DNA of 35,827 bases from Deltaproteobacteria bacterium (GTDB lineage Bacteria; Myxococcota_A; Polyangia; HGW-17; JAJRWW01), in assembly GCA_029938605.1 (NCBI GenBank), contig JAOZUO010000080.1, positions 1 through 35,827 on the forward strand. The letters are read 5' to 3'. The notes under the pieces are model-generated. The model ran no database searches. It was given only the letters and a program-made list of their open reading frames with translations, and was not told the origin of the DNA. The position numbers were made by a program, and so were the translations under genes. Numbering within the stretch: position 1 is the stretch's first letter; every line of letters starts with the position of its first letter. Below are positions 15,794 through 24,807 of this stretch, in pieces.

Positions 15794-18208
15794 ATGCCAC
15801 CCAACGAAGAAAACCCCTCCGGCGTGGTTGGAAAACAGATCGGAAACTACAAAGCGACCAAGCTCCTGGGTAAGGGCAGCATGGGAGAGGTCTACGAGGC
15901 CGCCCACCCCATCCTGGACAAGCAGGTCGCCATCAAAGTTCTATCCGAGGACCTGTCGTCCTACCCCGAGCTGGTGTCGCGTTTCAAACGTGAAGCCCGC
16001 GCCATCGCGCGCATCAAGCACAAAGCCATTGTCCAGGCCTTCGACTTCGGGACCCTGGAGGACGGCCGCCAGTACTACGTAATGGAGCGGCTCAAGGGCT
16101 CCAACCTGGCGGTGTACATGACCGCCAAGGGACCGCTGCCCTGGGACGAGGCCCTGACCATCGCGGTGCCCCTGCTCGAGGGGCTCGCCGCCGCCCATGA
16201 GGCCGGCTTCATCCACCGGGACATCAAGCCCGACAACATCTTCCTCACGCGGCTCGAAGACGGCACCATCTACCCGAAGATCATCGACTTCGGCATCGCC
16301 AAGCTCAGGGACCCCGACGACAACCAGGACAGCGTGGTCACCCGCATAGACGCGGTAATGGGTACGCCCCTGTACATGTCTCCCGAGCAGGCCCCCGGGT
16401 CCACCGAGGACGTGGGCGCCTGGTCCGACATCTACTCCGCGGCGGCGACGCTCTATCACATGATCGCCGGCAAGCCTCCGTTCTACAGCGAAAACCCGTT
16501 GGAGCTGATGCTCATGCACTCCTGGCAGCCGCCACCGCCGTTGTACGAGCACCGGCCGGATCTGTCCCTGGAGATCAGCGACGCCATCATGAAGGCGCTG
16601 GCCAAGAAGCCGGCCGACCGTTACCCGACCATGATGGACTTTGCCGAAGGCCTGCAGGCGGCGTCTGATGGAAAGGGGCCGCCCGCAGGGGTCGCCCCGG
16701 CGAGTCGAACGGATCCACCGGCGGAGACGGCGCCCACGGAGCCCACCCCGGATGCACCGGCGACTCAAGCGGTGAATGCAACGGAGGAGTCCGCGCCCAA
16801 AAAGCGAAAAACCGCGGAGGCGGCCGTGGTGGCCACCATGAACGAGATCAAGGCGCCCACGGACGTGTCCTCGCTACAGAGGGACGCCGACGAGGAGGAT
16901 TCCCTGGAGATCATCGCCGAGGCAGGCTCCTGTAGGCCGGCGCTGACCAGCCTGTCTGGCGCCGCATCGGAGAAAGTCATCAGCGCCCGCATGGGCACCG
17001 GCACCTACTACGCGGTCCCGAAGTCCAAAACGCCCTACGTCATCGTAGGGATCGTCGCGGGCCTGCTGGCACTGGGGGCCATCGCCTTTTTCGTCATACG
17101 CGGCCTGGGCGGCGGCGGAGCCACCCCCCCCCCCAAGCGGAAGCTGTTCCGGCAAGTGTCGTCCATGACTCGCCACACCTGCGGTCTGCATCGAACCGAC
17201 GGCTCCGTCTGGTGCTGGGGAAGGAACAACTACGGTCAGCTTGGCAACCGCAGCACCACCACGTCCACCAGACCGGTGGTGGTTGCCGCTTTGAGCAAGG
17301 CCCAGTCCGTGGCCGCCGGAGGCCGTCACGCCTGCGCGATCACCACCGACCAGACGGTCTGGTGCTGGGGAAAAAACACCAGCGGCCAGCTCGGAAACGG
17401 AACCACCCGGAACCAGTCCCACGCCGTCCGGGTGGTGGGGCTCCCCAAAGTCCGGGCCATGGACACCGGCAACGATCACACCTGCGCCATCACCATCGAC
17501 GATAAGCTGTGGTGCTGGGGGGACAACCGGGCGGGACAGCTAGGCCGAGCGGCTGGAGGACACCAGGTCAAGCCGGTGCTCGTGGACGGAGTTTCGGGGG
17601 CGCGGTCCCTGAGCCTCGGCGGGTTCCACACCTGCGTCGTCACCAAAGTGGGCAAGACGTGGTGTTGGGGCAAAAATGACGTGGGACAGCTTGGCCTGGG
17701 CGACACCCAGCCACGACATACGCCCACGCTGTTGGCCACCCTCAGCGGCATCCTCCGGATCACCGCCGGCGGTGCGCACACCTGCGCCCTGGGGAACAAC
17801 GGCGCTCTGTGGTGTTGGGGCAACAACGCTTCGGGTCAAATCGGAGACGGAACTTCCCGGCTGCGCTTCGCTCCGGTGAAGGTCCCCAAGCTCCCGGCCG
17901 TCGTCGACGTCTCGGCGGGAGGCGGCTACCTCGGCGGGCACACCTGTACCGTGGCCCAGGATGGCTCGGTCTGGTGCTGGGGCAACAACCTCTCGGGCCA
18001 GCTCGGCTATAGCCAGCCCAAGGACACCCACCTACGCCCCACCCGTCTCACCCAGGTGGCCAACGCGGCGTCCATCGAGGCCAGCGGTCGGCACACTTGT
18101 GTTGTTGACCGATCGGGACAGGTGCTGTGCTGGGGACGTAACACCGACGGCCAGCTCGGCGACGGAACCAGCACCGACCGCCCCAAGCCCCAAAAAATCG
18201 CGCCCTGA
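15794..18208 (+). CDS. Transmembrane Ser/Thr kinase with RCC1 propeller
   Basis: Residues 19-290 form a Hanks-type kinase: glycine loop LGKGSMGEV (25-33), K48 in AIKVL, HRDIKPDN (141-148), DFG (165-167), GTPLYMSPEQ (190-199). The Arg before the catalytic Asp is present, so it is an RD kinase probably activated by phosphorylation. A Pro/Thr/Glu-rich juxtamembrane linker (290-410) leads to one membrane helix (about 414-436). The C-terminus (455-804) has seven WCWGxNxxGQLG-type RCC1 blades, each with an HTC...CWG cysteine pair, suggesting a disulfide-locked seven-bladed propeller outside the membrane. This is a sensor kinase design; the ligand is unknown. GAGG lies upstream at a long spacing. 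murI starts 13 nt downstream. Confidence 0.95.
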   Translation: MPPNEENPSGVVGKQIGNYKATKLLGKGSMGEVYEAAHPILDKQVAIKVLSEDLSSYPELVSRFKREARAIARIKHKAIVQAFDFGTLEDGRQYYVMERLKGSNLAVYMTAKGPLPWDEALTIAVPLLEGLAAAHEAGFIHRDIKPDNIFLTRLEDGTIYPKIIDFGIAKLRDPDDNQDSVVTRIDAVMGTPLYMSPEQAPGSTEDVGAWSDIYSAAATLYHMIAGKPPFYSENPLELMLMHSWQPPPPLYEHRPDLSLEISDAIMKALAKKPADRYPTMMDFAEGLQAASDGKGPPAGVAPASRTDPPAETAPTEPTPDAPATQAVNATEESAPKKRKTAEAAVVATMNEIKAPTDVSSLQRDADEEDSLEIIAEAGSCRPALTSLSGAASEKVISARMGTGTYYAVPKSKTPYVIVGIVAGLLALGAIAFFVIRGLGGGGATPPPKRKLFRQVSSMTRHTCGLHRTDGSVWCWGRNNYGQLGNRSTTTSTRPVVVAALSKAQSVAAGGRHACAITTDQTVWCWGKNTSGQLGNGTTRNQSHAVRVVGLPKVRAMDTGNDHTCAITIDDKLWCWGDNRAGQLGRAAGGHQVKPVLVDGVSGARSLSLGGFHTCVVTKVGKTWCWGKNDVGQLGLGDTQPRHTPTLLATLSGILRITAGGAHTCALGNNGALWCWGNNASGQIGDGTSRLRFAPVKVPKLPAVVDVSAGGGYLGGHTCTVAQDGSVWCWGNNLSGQLGYSQPKDTHLRPTRLTQVANAASIEASGRHTCVVDRSGQVLCWGRNTDGQLGDGTSTDRPKPQKIAP

Positions 18209-18221
18209 GGGATTAGGGCGT

Positions 18222-19037
18222 ATGGATTCCATGGCCCCCATCGGCGTGTTCGACTCCGGCATCGGCGGTCTGACCGTGTTGCGCGCGCTGCTGCAGCAGT
18301 TGCCGGGTGAGGACTTCGTCTACCTCGGTGACACCGCACGGGTGCCCTACGGCACCAAGAGCGCTAACACGGTCATCAAGTACTCCATGAACAACCTCGA
18401 GTTCCTGGAGCGGCAGCGCGTGAAGATGGTGGTGGTGGCGTGCAACACCGCATCCGCCTACGCCCTTCCGGCGCTTGGGGAACTATCACCGGTACCGGTG
18501 GTGGGCGTGGTGGAGCCCGGAGCCCTCGAAGCGATCCGATTCAGTCGCACCCAGACCATCGGCGTAATCGGCACCCGGGGGACGATCAAGTCCCGGGCCT
18601 ACGAACGCGCCATCCACGCCCTGGCTCCCGAAGTACACGTCATGGGCTGGCCCTGCCCGTTGTTCGTACCCCTGGCCGAGGAGGGCTTCGTGGATGGGGA
18701 GATCCCCCGGTCGGTGGTGCTGCACTACCTGGGCGCCCTGGCGCGCGCGGAACCGCAGATCGACACCCTGCTCCTGGCCTGCACCCACTACCCGCTGCTG
18801 TACGATCTGCTCGACCACATGGCCAACGCCATCTTCGACGCCCCCGTGACCACGGTGGACTCCGCCACGGCAGTGGCCCGGGAGGTGTCCACCGTCCTGG
18901 ACGAGACGCACTCCGGCTGTGATCGGAAGGAGGGGGGACAGGTGGACTACTTCGTCACCGACCTCACTCGCTTCGAGGAGATAGGCGAACGGTTCCTGGG
19001 CCAGCCCATCTCGGGCGTACAGCAGGTCGACATCTGA
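18222..19037 (+). CDS. murI: Glutamate racemase
   Basis: It interconverts L- and D-glutamate for peptidoglycan. Motifs: IGVFDSGIGGLTVL (7-20, D11/S12), YLGDTARVPYG (34-44), VACNTAS with catalytic C74 (72-78), and LACTHYPLL with the second catalytic C187 and H189 (185-193). The 271 aa length is standard. The ATG at 18222 is preferred because the conserved N-terminal strand follows it directly; a second ATG at 18231 is possible. AGGG lies shortly upstream. It is 13 nt after the kinase stop and probably co-transcribed with it, which links a wall-precursor enzyme with an envelope-sensing kinase. Confidence 0.96.
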   Translation: MDSMAPIGVFDSGIGGLTVLRALLQQLPGEDFVYLGDTARVPYGTKSANTVIKYSMNNLEFLERQRVKMVVVACNTASAYALPALGELSPVPVVGVVEPGALEAIRFSRTQTIGVIGTRGTIKSRAYERAIHALAPEVHVMGWPCPLFVPLAEEGFVDGEIPRSVVLHYLGALARAEPQIDTLLLACTHYPLLYDLLDHMANAIFDAPVTTVDSATAVAREVSTVLDETHSGCDRKEGGQVDYFVTDLTRFEEIGERFLGQPISGVQQVDI

Positions 19038-19061
19038 CCGGGTGACCTAAGGGTCCGAGCC

Positions 19062-19643
19062 CTACTTCGCGCGGAGATTCTCTTCGTTCTGCCGCTTGGT
19101 AAGGGCGTCGAGCACCAGCCGTCCCCGGAGGTGGTTGTTCAGGTAGTCCTCGTCGAGATCGAACTCCGTGGTGAACTCCCGGGCCTCGTTGTACAGGAAC
19201 TCACCGGCTTCCATGTCGTCGATGTAGTTCTGGGCCACCTTGCCCTTGTAGACGATCTTGGACAGGTCCGGCAGCTTGCCGGCCAGCCACCCGTAGAGAT
19301 CTCCAAGGTATTCGCCAAAGAGCGACACCGTCTCCTCGGCGGACTCGAAGACGCCCTCGAACCGCTCGGAGAACTTCGCGGCGGTGTCGGGGTACTTCCG
19401 GCGGATCTCTTCGATCATCGCCCACAAAATGATCGCATCGTCGGCGTAGCCCACGGGCATGATGTGATCCGGGATGATGTCGTTGGGACCCAGCACGTAA
19501 ATCACCGTACCGGCGCCAAGAAGCCGCACCTCATTGGATTGGTCCTCGTCGGCCATGATGGCAAAGGCCACCTTGAGATCAAAGGGAAGCGAGACGATCT
19601 TATCCCGCAGTCGCTCTGCAAAAAGTCGTTCGTGATCTTTCAT
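19062..19643 (-). CDS. DUF1232 (YkvA-like) protein
   Basis: The core hydrophobic motif GTVIYVLGPNDIIPDHIMPVGYADDA (about residues 45-70) is the DUF1232 signature: a helical stretch with the conserved P-x-D-x-I-P-D. The rest is helical and acidic with no catalytic motif. The ATG at 19643 is chosen since AGGAGA precedes it; the earlier TTG at 19655 lies inside that ribosome site. It converges on murI with a short gap holding a fragment of the post-stop repeat (CCTAAGGGTCCG at 19046-19057). Biochemical function is not established for the family. Confidence 0.8.
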   Translation of the reverse strand: MKDHERLFAERLRDKIVSLPFDLKVAFAIMADEDQSNEVRLLGAGTVIYVLGPNDIIPDHIMPVGYADDAIILWAMIEEIRRKYPDTAAKFSERFEGVFESAEETVSLFGEYLGDLYGWLAGKLPDLSKIVYKGKVAQNYIDDMEAGEFLYNEAREFTTEFDLDEDYLNNHLRGRLVLDALTKRQNEENLRAK

Positions 19644-19755
19644 CGGTCTCCTCAAGAATTCTGGGCGATAGTAGCACAGCTACCGGTCAAATCCATGGTG
19701 TCGAGGCACCGGCGGAAAACCACTGAATACGCGCGAATACCCGACGATCAATCGA

Positions 19756-19784
19756 TTGCCCTGGGCTGTCAATCATGCTAGCAT
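19756..19784 (+). promoter_or_regulatory. Sigma70-like promoter upstream of the YNHN protein
   Basis: TTGCCC and TAGCAT are 17 nt apart. The predicted transcript start, near 19791, lies after the ATG at 19775, which supports the start at 19823. A perfect triple TCTAAA repeat (19784-19801) overlaps the -10 and the transcript start. Confidence 0.45.
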
Positions 19785-19822
19785 CTAAATCTAAATCTAA
19801 ACAATTCAGGCGGATACGGCCT

Positions 19823-20602
19823 ATGGCCGCCAAAAAATCTCCCCTCAGTGGGTACAATCACAATCTAAAGTACAAGAATCGGGTCTACCACGTCCAGACC
19901 GAGGACTCCGGTCGAGACAACCCGCATATCTTCACGCATCTTTTTCACGACGGTACGATCCTCAACTCCATACGCTCGGAATACGCCGAGATCGTAGAGA
20001 CACCCGACTGGGAGACCCAGCTCCGCGCGCGGATGCAGCACCAGCACAAAGACATGATGAAGGGGCTCATCAAGGGCTCCTTCGACGACAAGATCGTGGG
20101 GTTCTTCGGCATTCTCGAGGCCGAGGTGGCCGAGGAGCTCCCCATGGCCACCCTGCCCCCGCCCCCCAAGCGGGAGCGATCGCAGTCGAGTAAGCCCGCC
20201 GCCCCCCCAGCCCCGCCACCGGGAGCCCCGCCACCGGGAGCCCAGCCTCCGGCTCAGCAGCCGGCCCACCAGACTCCCTGGCAACCGCCCGCGCCCAACC
20301 AGGCGCCCGCCCAGGGTCCGGGCGCAAACGCCAGCGGCGTCGTGGTGGCCATGCCCATGGTGATCGTCGGCGACGCGACAGAAGCCGCGCCCCCGCCTCC
20401 AGCACCCCCGGCCCAGGCCCCGCCACCCCAGCCCCAGGCTCCGCCGGCCCAACCACCGTCCGATCTCGGCGCCATCTTCGCCGCCGTTCCAGGGGAAGCC
20501 AAGAACGTGCCCGACTCCATCTTCGGCTCGGAGCTGATCTCGGAGAAGTCCCTGGACGAAGTCATCCTCGCCTACCTGTCAGAAGATCTGAGCGAAGAGT
20601 AG
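19823..20602 (+). CDS. Myxobacteria-type conserved protein with Pro-rich middle
   Basis: The N-terminal 90 residues carry the conserved block GYNHN-KYKNRVYHVQTEDSG...NPHIFTHLFHDGTI, which I recognise from hypothetical proteins of myxobacteria. Residues about 105-215 are a very Pro/Ala/Gln-rich linker. The last 30 residues (IFGSELISEKSLDEVILAYLSEDLSEE) are a conserved acidic helix typical of the same family and likely a docking peptide. No signal peptide or membrane segment is present, so it is cytosolic. The start at 19823 fits the upstream promoter and the conserved start; 19775 is an alternative. Function unknown; the linker-plus-peptide design suggests a scaffold. Confidence 0.75.
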   Translation: MAAKKSPLSGYNHNLKYKNRVYHVQTEDSGRDNPHIFTHLFHDGTILNSIRSEYAEIVETPDWETQLRARMQHQHKDMMKGLIKGSFDDKIVGFFGILEAEVAEELPMATLPPPPKRERSQSSKPAAPPAPPPGAPPPGAQPPAQQPAHQTPWQPPAPNQAPAQGPGANASGVVVAMPMVIVGDATEAAPPPPAPPAQAPPPQPQAPPAQPPSDLGAIFAAVPGEAKNVPDSIFGSELISEKSLDEVILAYLSEDLSEE

Positions 20603-20614
20603 TCCGGCCTCGCC

Positions 20615-20637
20615 GAAAATCCGGAACGCTTTTCCGG
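20615..20637 (-). terminator. Possible cysS terminator
   Basis: Read on the minus strand, CCGGAA-AAGCG-TTCCGG is followed at once by ATTTTC, a short U-run. It lies about 10 nt after the cysS stop, between convergent genes. The stem is only six base pairs. Confidence 0.4.
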
Positions 20638-20646
20638 GTCGAGGGA

Positions 20647-22125
20647 CTACATGAACCTCCAACGGGTGGCCTGGGGAGAGTCCATGAGCTCAATGCCCTT
20701 GGCCGCAAGAACGTCCCGGATGGCGTCAGCGGCAGCAAAATCCTTGTTCTGGCGAGCGGCGGTGCGGGCCGCGATCTGCTCCTGGACCCAGGCCGGGTCC
20801 ACGCCCATGCAGCACGCCATGGTCTCCTGGACCCGTGCGAGGTACGCAAGGGGAGACTCCTGCCACAGCCCCAGCACCGCGCCGATCTCCCGCAGCAACT
20901 GTCGGACACGCCACAGGGAACGCTTACGGATTTTCTTGGGAGCCGCCTTGGGATCCTCCAGCAGCCGGTTGGCCAGCTTGTAAAGCTCGCTCACCGGTGC
21001 CAGGGCGGCGGCGGTGTTGAAGTCGTCGTCCATGGCCTCTTGGAAACAGCCCCAGGCCGGGTCCAGCTCCCCCACCACCTCTCCGTCCCCCGGCTCCTTC
21101 ATGGGCCCCACAACGGTATCGAGCTTGCAAAGCGTCTCGTAGAAGTAGTCCAGTCGGTGGGCGGCCTCCACCAGGTCTGGGAACCGCACCCCCTCCTCTC
21201 CCTCGCTGTCGACATTGAAGTTGATGGGGTGTCGATAGTGCACTGACAGCAAAAACAGCCGGATGGCCTCTGGCTCGGCGTGCTTGAAGAGCTCCCGCAG
21301 GGAAAAGAAGTTGCCCGTGGACTTGGCCATCTTCTCGGCGTTCAGGTTCACGAAGCCATTGTGCATCCAGTACCGCGCGAAGCCGGCGCCGTAGGCCGCC
21401 TCGGACTGGGCGATCTCATTTTCATGGTGCGGAAAAATGAGATCCATACCGCCGCCATGGATATCGAACTCAGTGCCCAGATATTTGGTGGACATGGCGC
21501 TGCACTCTATGTGCCAGCCTGGACGCCCTTCACCCCAGGGGCTCGGCCAGTGCGGCTCCCCGGGCTTGACCGCTTTCCAAAGGGCGAAGTCGAGGGGATC
21601 GTCCTTGTGGGAGTCCACCTCCACCCGGGCGCCGCAGCGCAGGTCGTCCAGGTTGCGCTTCGAAAGCTTGCCGTAGTTCGGCTGGCGCCGTACGGCGAAG
21701 TAGACCGTGCCCTCCCGCTCGTAGGCGAGCCCGGCCCGCTCGATCCGCTCGATGGCATCGACGATCTCCGGGACGTGATCACTCACCTTGGGCTCCACAT
21801 CCGCCGGCGCCACGTTCAGCCGCGCCATGTCCTCGGTGAAGGCGGTGATGAACTCCGCGGCCAGCTCCACGGGATCCCGGTCCCCCTCGGCGGCTCGACG
21901 GATGATCTTATCGTCCACATCGGTGAAGTTGCGCGTGTAGGTGACCTCATAGCCCCGGAACCGCAGGTATCGCACCACCGTGTCGAAGACCACATACACC
22001 CTGGCGTGGCCGAGATGGGAGAAGTCGTAGACCGTGGGCCCGCAGACGTAGATGCCCACCTTCCGGGGCTCGCGGGTTTGGAGCTCCTGCTTCTGTGAAG
22101 TCAGGGTGTCGAAGAGACGCAGCAT
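20647..22125 (-). CDS. cysS: Cysteinyl-tRNA synthetase
   Basis: It charges tRNA-Cys. The HIGH motif is HLGH (37-40) after YVCGPTVYD (26-34) with zinc ligand C28. Other zinc ligands are C208 in WHIECSAM and the FPHHENE block (231-237). The second signature is KMAKS (265-269) with STGN, a common KMSKS variant. The 492 aa length is normal. Anticodon-binding helices follow. The ATG is one nucleotide past the stop of the upstream 608-residue membrane-protein gene, so translation of the two is probably coupled, with GAGG just before the junction. Confidence 0.97.
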   Translation of the reverse strand: MLRLFDTLTSQKQELQTREPRKVGIYVCGPTVYDFSHLGHARVYVVFDTVVRYLRFRGYEVTYTRNFTDVDDKIIRRAAEGDRDPVELAAEFITAFTEDMARLNVAPADVEPKVSDHVPEIVDAIERIERAGLAYEREGTVYFAVRRQPNYGKLSKRNLDDLRCGARVEVDSHKDDPLDFALWKAVKPGEPHWPSPWGEGRPGWHIECSAMSTKYLGTEFDIHGGGMDLIFPHHENEIAQSEAAYGAGFARYWMHNGFVNLNAEKMAKSTGNFFSLRELFKHAEPEAIRLFLLSVHYRHPINFNVDSEGEEGVRFPDLVEAAHRLDYFYETLCKLDTVVGPMKEPGDGEVVGELDPAWGCFQEAMDDDFNTAAALAPVSELYKLANRLLEDPKAAPKKIRKRSLWRVRQLLREIGAVLGLWQESPLAYLARVQETMACCMGVDPAWVQEQIAARTAARQNKDFAAADAIRDVLAAKGIELMDSPQATRWRFM

Positions 22126-22126
22126 A

Positions 22127-23953
22127 TCAACCTCGGAAGTGCGCGCGGATAGCGAGTAGATTTATGACGAGCAAAAACAACAGCAGCAAGTAGAAGATCG
22201 GCACGCCGGGCAGAAACGGTTCGGTCCACATGGAGCCGGGCTCGACAGACTCCTCGAGCAGATAAGCCCCCTTGGGCAGGTCCAGCAGCAGCGACACCTC
22301 GGCCTTCTCGATGCGGGCGGTCGCAAAGGAGAGGGTTGCCCCCAGGGGCTCAGCCACCAGGCGCTTACCATCCTTGGTGGACTTCTCCACGTAGTTATGC
22401 GGGTAGCCCCGGTTGGTGCGGGTGATCACCAGGTTCGGACCCCGTCGCTTCAGGTGACGCCACTTGACGTAGAAGACCTCGTACCGCGGCGAGATGTTGT
22501 AGGGCGACTGGCGGGTCTGTTGCTTCCGGAGCTTCAACGCCTTGGCCTTGGGCAGCCGCAGCACGAAGTTCACCGCCTTGCGCGACGTCTTGGAGGCGTC
22601 CTCCATCATCGCGTAGGCGTGCCCCAGCGACGCCACGAAGGCCTCGGCCCGCTTGGCGGTCTTATAGGGCTTGCCGTGAATGTTGATCTGGTGCTTCTCT
22701 CCGGCGTAACCACCACACCGCCCGCCCACCGCCACCAGGATACGACCGCTCTTATCGGGCGTGATCTGCACTCCCTTTTTGGCCGAGCAGCTCTCTTTGC
22801 AGCCCTTCGGCGCGTGGGCGCAGATCTTGGCGCAGTCCCGGTCCGTAGCGTTGTACACCTCGGTGTCGGGCGGCACCGGGATCACCACGTCCTTGCCGTC
22901 GTCCGGCCCATCCTCGGGCTTGGCGCCGGGCTGGGCGTCGCCCGCGACAAACGTCATCACCGCGGCAATCTTGTCTAAAGCCACGGTTTTCAAGTCGGGC
23001 TTGATGTAGACGGAGCCACCGCGCCCCGTGGTCGGCAGGCCGGTCTTCGGGTCCGCTTTTCCGCAGTCCTTCGCTCCCTGCCCTGCCCGCACCACCACGC
23101 CCTTGATCGAATCTTCCATCCCGGTGTGTACCTTGAACTCATAGTCCCCCGGGTAGGTGACAAAGAGCGCCAGACGGGTGTCCTGCTTCACGGTGAGGCT
23201 CTTTCCCCGCACGTCCTTGACGGTCACCTGGGGCTTACCCGCACCCTGCAACACCGCGGCGGCAGTGAGCTGATGATCTTGCTGCAGCGCCTTGGACTGG
23301 CGGCTCCGCTTCCGATAGAAAGACCGCAACTCCGCGCCGTAGCTCGTGGCGTCCAGCCGCCGCAACCGCCCGGTGTAGATCCCCTTCCGATACTTGTGCG
23401 GCCCCGGCTTGTGCTTGTTCGTGATCAGGGGCGTGAACGTGCGCACCACCACCCGGTTGTCAGTGTCTTTGAGGATGAACATGAAGACCCTACGCTTGCT
23501 CGCCGCACCGAAGAGGGTCTTGGTGGTTCCATTCGCCATGGTCTGGGGCACGGCCTGCCCGCGCAAGGTGACGTAGGTGTTCTCCTTGAGGCGCCCTTGC
23601 TTCAGCGCCACCTTGGCCTGGCCCAGCTTCTCGGACTCAGACGAACGCAGAAAGAACTGCATGTCTTCCCAGAGCCAGTACATGCCGAAAAGACACGCGC
23701 AGATCACCGTGCCGGCAACAAGGGGATGTCGCGCCACGCGCCTGGGCCCCATGATCCTCTGGAGCTCGTCGGCGCCGGCCACCGACTCTTCGAGCTCCTC
23801 CAGATCTTCGGTCTCAGCCTGGAGCTGGGCCTTGATCTCCTCGACCTTCTGGTCGTCGAAGAACGCCTCCTCCAGGGCGGCGGCGTCCTTTCCCCCTTCG
23901 TCGCCATCGGCAGCGGGCGCGTGGTCGTCTTTGGACAGATCCTTATCGCTCAT
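22127..23953 (-). CDS. Two-TM protein with large periplasmic domain
   Basis: The first 70 residues are highly acidic and likely helical/coiled (EEAFFDDQKVEEIKAQL). TM1 is at about 77-94, TM2 at about 583-602 near the C-terminus. The 480 residues between them are basic and lie on the far side of the membrane. They contain a Cys-rich patch (DCAKICAHAPKGCKESC around 375-391) and beta-like segments around residues 100-300. No catalytic motif is recognised. The gene ends one base before cysS starts. Known families with this architecture were not recalled; it could be a membrane-tethered assembly factor or sensor. Confidence 0.75.
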   Translation of the reverse strand: MSDKDLSKDDHAPAADGDEGGKDAAALEEAFFDDQKVEEIKAQLQAETEDLEELEESVAGADELQRIMGPRRVARHPLVAGTVICACLFGMYWLWEDMQFFLRSSESEKLGQAKVALKQGRLKENTYVTLRGQAVPQTMANGTTKTLFGAASKRRVFMFILKDTDNRVVVRTFTPLITNKHKPGPHKYRKGIYTGRLRRLDATSYGAELRSFYRKRSRQSKALQQDHQLTAAAVLQGAGKPQVTVKDVRGKSLTVKQDTRLALFVTYPGDYEFKVHTGMEDSIKGVVVRAGQGAKDCGKADPKTGLPTTGRGGSVYIKPDLKTVALDKIAAVMTFVAGDAQPGAKPEDGPDDGKDVVIPVPPDTEVYNATDRDCAKICAHAPKGCKESCSAKKGVQITPDKSGRILVAVGGRCGGYAGEKHQINIHGKPYKTAKRAEAFVASLGHAYAMMEDASKTSRKAVNFVLRLPKAKALKLRKQQTRQSPYNISPRYEVFYVKWRHLKRRGPNLVITRTNRGYPHNYVEKSTKDGKRLVAEPLGATLSFATARIEKAEVSLLLDLPKGAYLLEESVEPGSMWTEPFLPGVPIFYLLLLFLLVINLLAIRAHFRG

Positions 23954-24056
23954 GGTGTGCTTCCTGTGCTTGGCCGGGAATAATAACCCGAAAAGCAGGA
24001 AACGGTCGATGAGTTAGGAGATCGATCTGCAGGGTGGGGTCTTTGCTGACTGACTC

Positions 24057-24575
24057 CTACTGTTTGACAAGGCGTCGCAGCAGGCGGATGAGCCGCTTGC
24101 TCTGCTTCCGCGACAGGGGTCCCGAGGTCTTCCACCGCAGCCGCCGACTCTTGTCCAGGAGGTAGATGTTGGAGCGGCCGTTCCGAAAGCCCCACTGCTT
24201 CATCATCTTGCCCGTGCGATCACACAGGATGGTGGCGTTGGTCTTCTTCATCTCAGACTTGATCACCATGTTGATGACGAAGTTGGGCACCGCGGTCTCC
24301 TGGAAGTTGGCGATACCGATGCTCTCCCACATCTTGGAATTGATCTTGTTGGTATCATACAGCTTCTTGAGCTTGTTCTTGAGCCAGCGGTTCTGCTCCT
24401 TGGAGTTTTTCCCCTCGTACCAGAAGAAGAGGACCTTCTTCTTGAACGAGTACAGAGTGTAGCCCTTTCCTTTGGAGTCCTTCAGGCTGAAGGTCGGAAC
24501 TTTCTGGCCAACCTTGACGGCCAGGGCCGGAGTGGAGACGGTCAGGAAAACGGCGACGATCAACAAACGGAGCAT
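24057..24575 (-). CDS. Periplasmic thioredoxin-fold protein lacking active-site Cys
   Basis: AAGGAGG precedes the ATG. Residues 1-19 are a signal peptide (ALA-V cleavage). VGQKVPTFSLKDSKGKGYTL (22-41) is the usual AhpC/TlpA-type start. In the position of the W-C-x-x-C motif the protein has FFWYEGKNSKEQ (51-62), with no cysteine, as in YtfJ-like proteins. The AVPNFVINM and STILCDRTGK-like strand (residue C138 region) complete the fold. It is unlikely to be a disulfide reductase and probably binds or scaffolds. The C-terminus is basic. Confidence 0.8.
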   Translation of the reverse strand: MLRLLIVAVFLTVSTPALAVKVGQKVPTFSLKDSKGKGYTLYSFKKKVLFFWYEGKNSKEQNRWLKNKLKKLYDTNKINSKMWESIGIANFQETAVPNFVINMVIKSEMKKTNATILCDRTGKMMKQWGFRNGRSNIYLLDKSRRLRWKTSGPLSRKQSKRLIRLLRRLVKQ

Positions 24576-24807
24576 GGGATACCTCCTTAGTACGGCCCGT
24601 TGGGTTCCGAGACAAACGAACGGCCACCTGAGCCGCTCTAGAATCTAAGACGGGCCCGGGCGCTGGATATTCCTTTTGACGCCACGGGGATGTTTATCCA
24701 GCTTTTCATGGGGTACCGTCAAGGATCAGTTGCAGGGTCGTCGCAAAGGGTGTCCAACCGGTGCATTTTCTGCGGTATCATGCGCCCTGGACTCCCTCAG
24801 GAGACTC

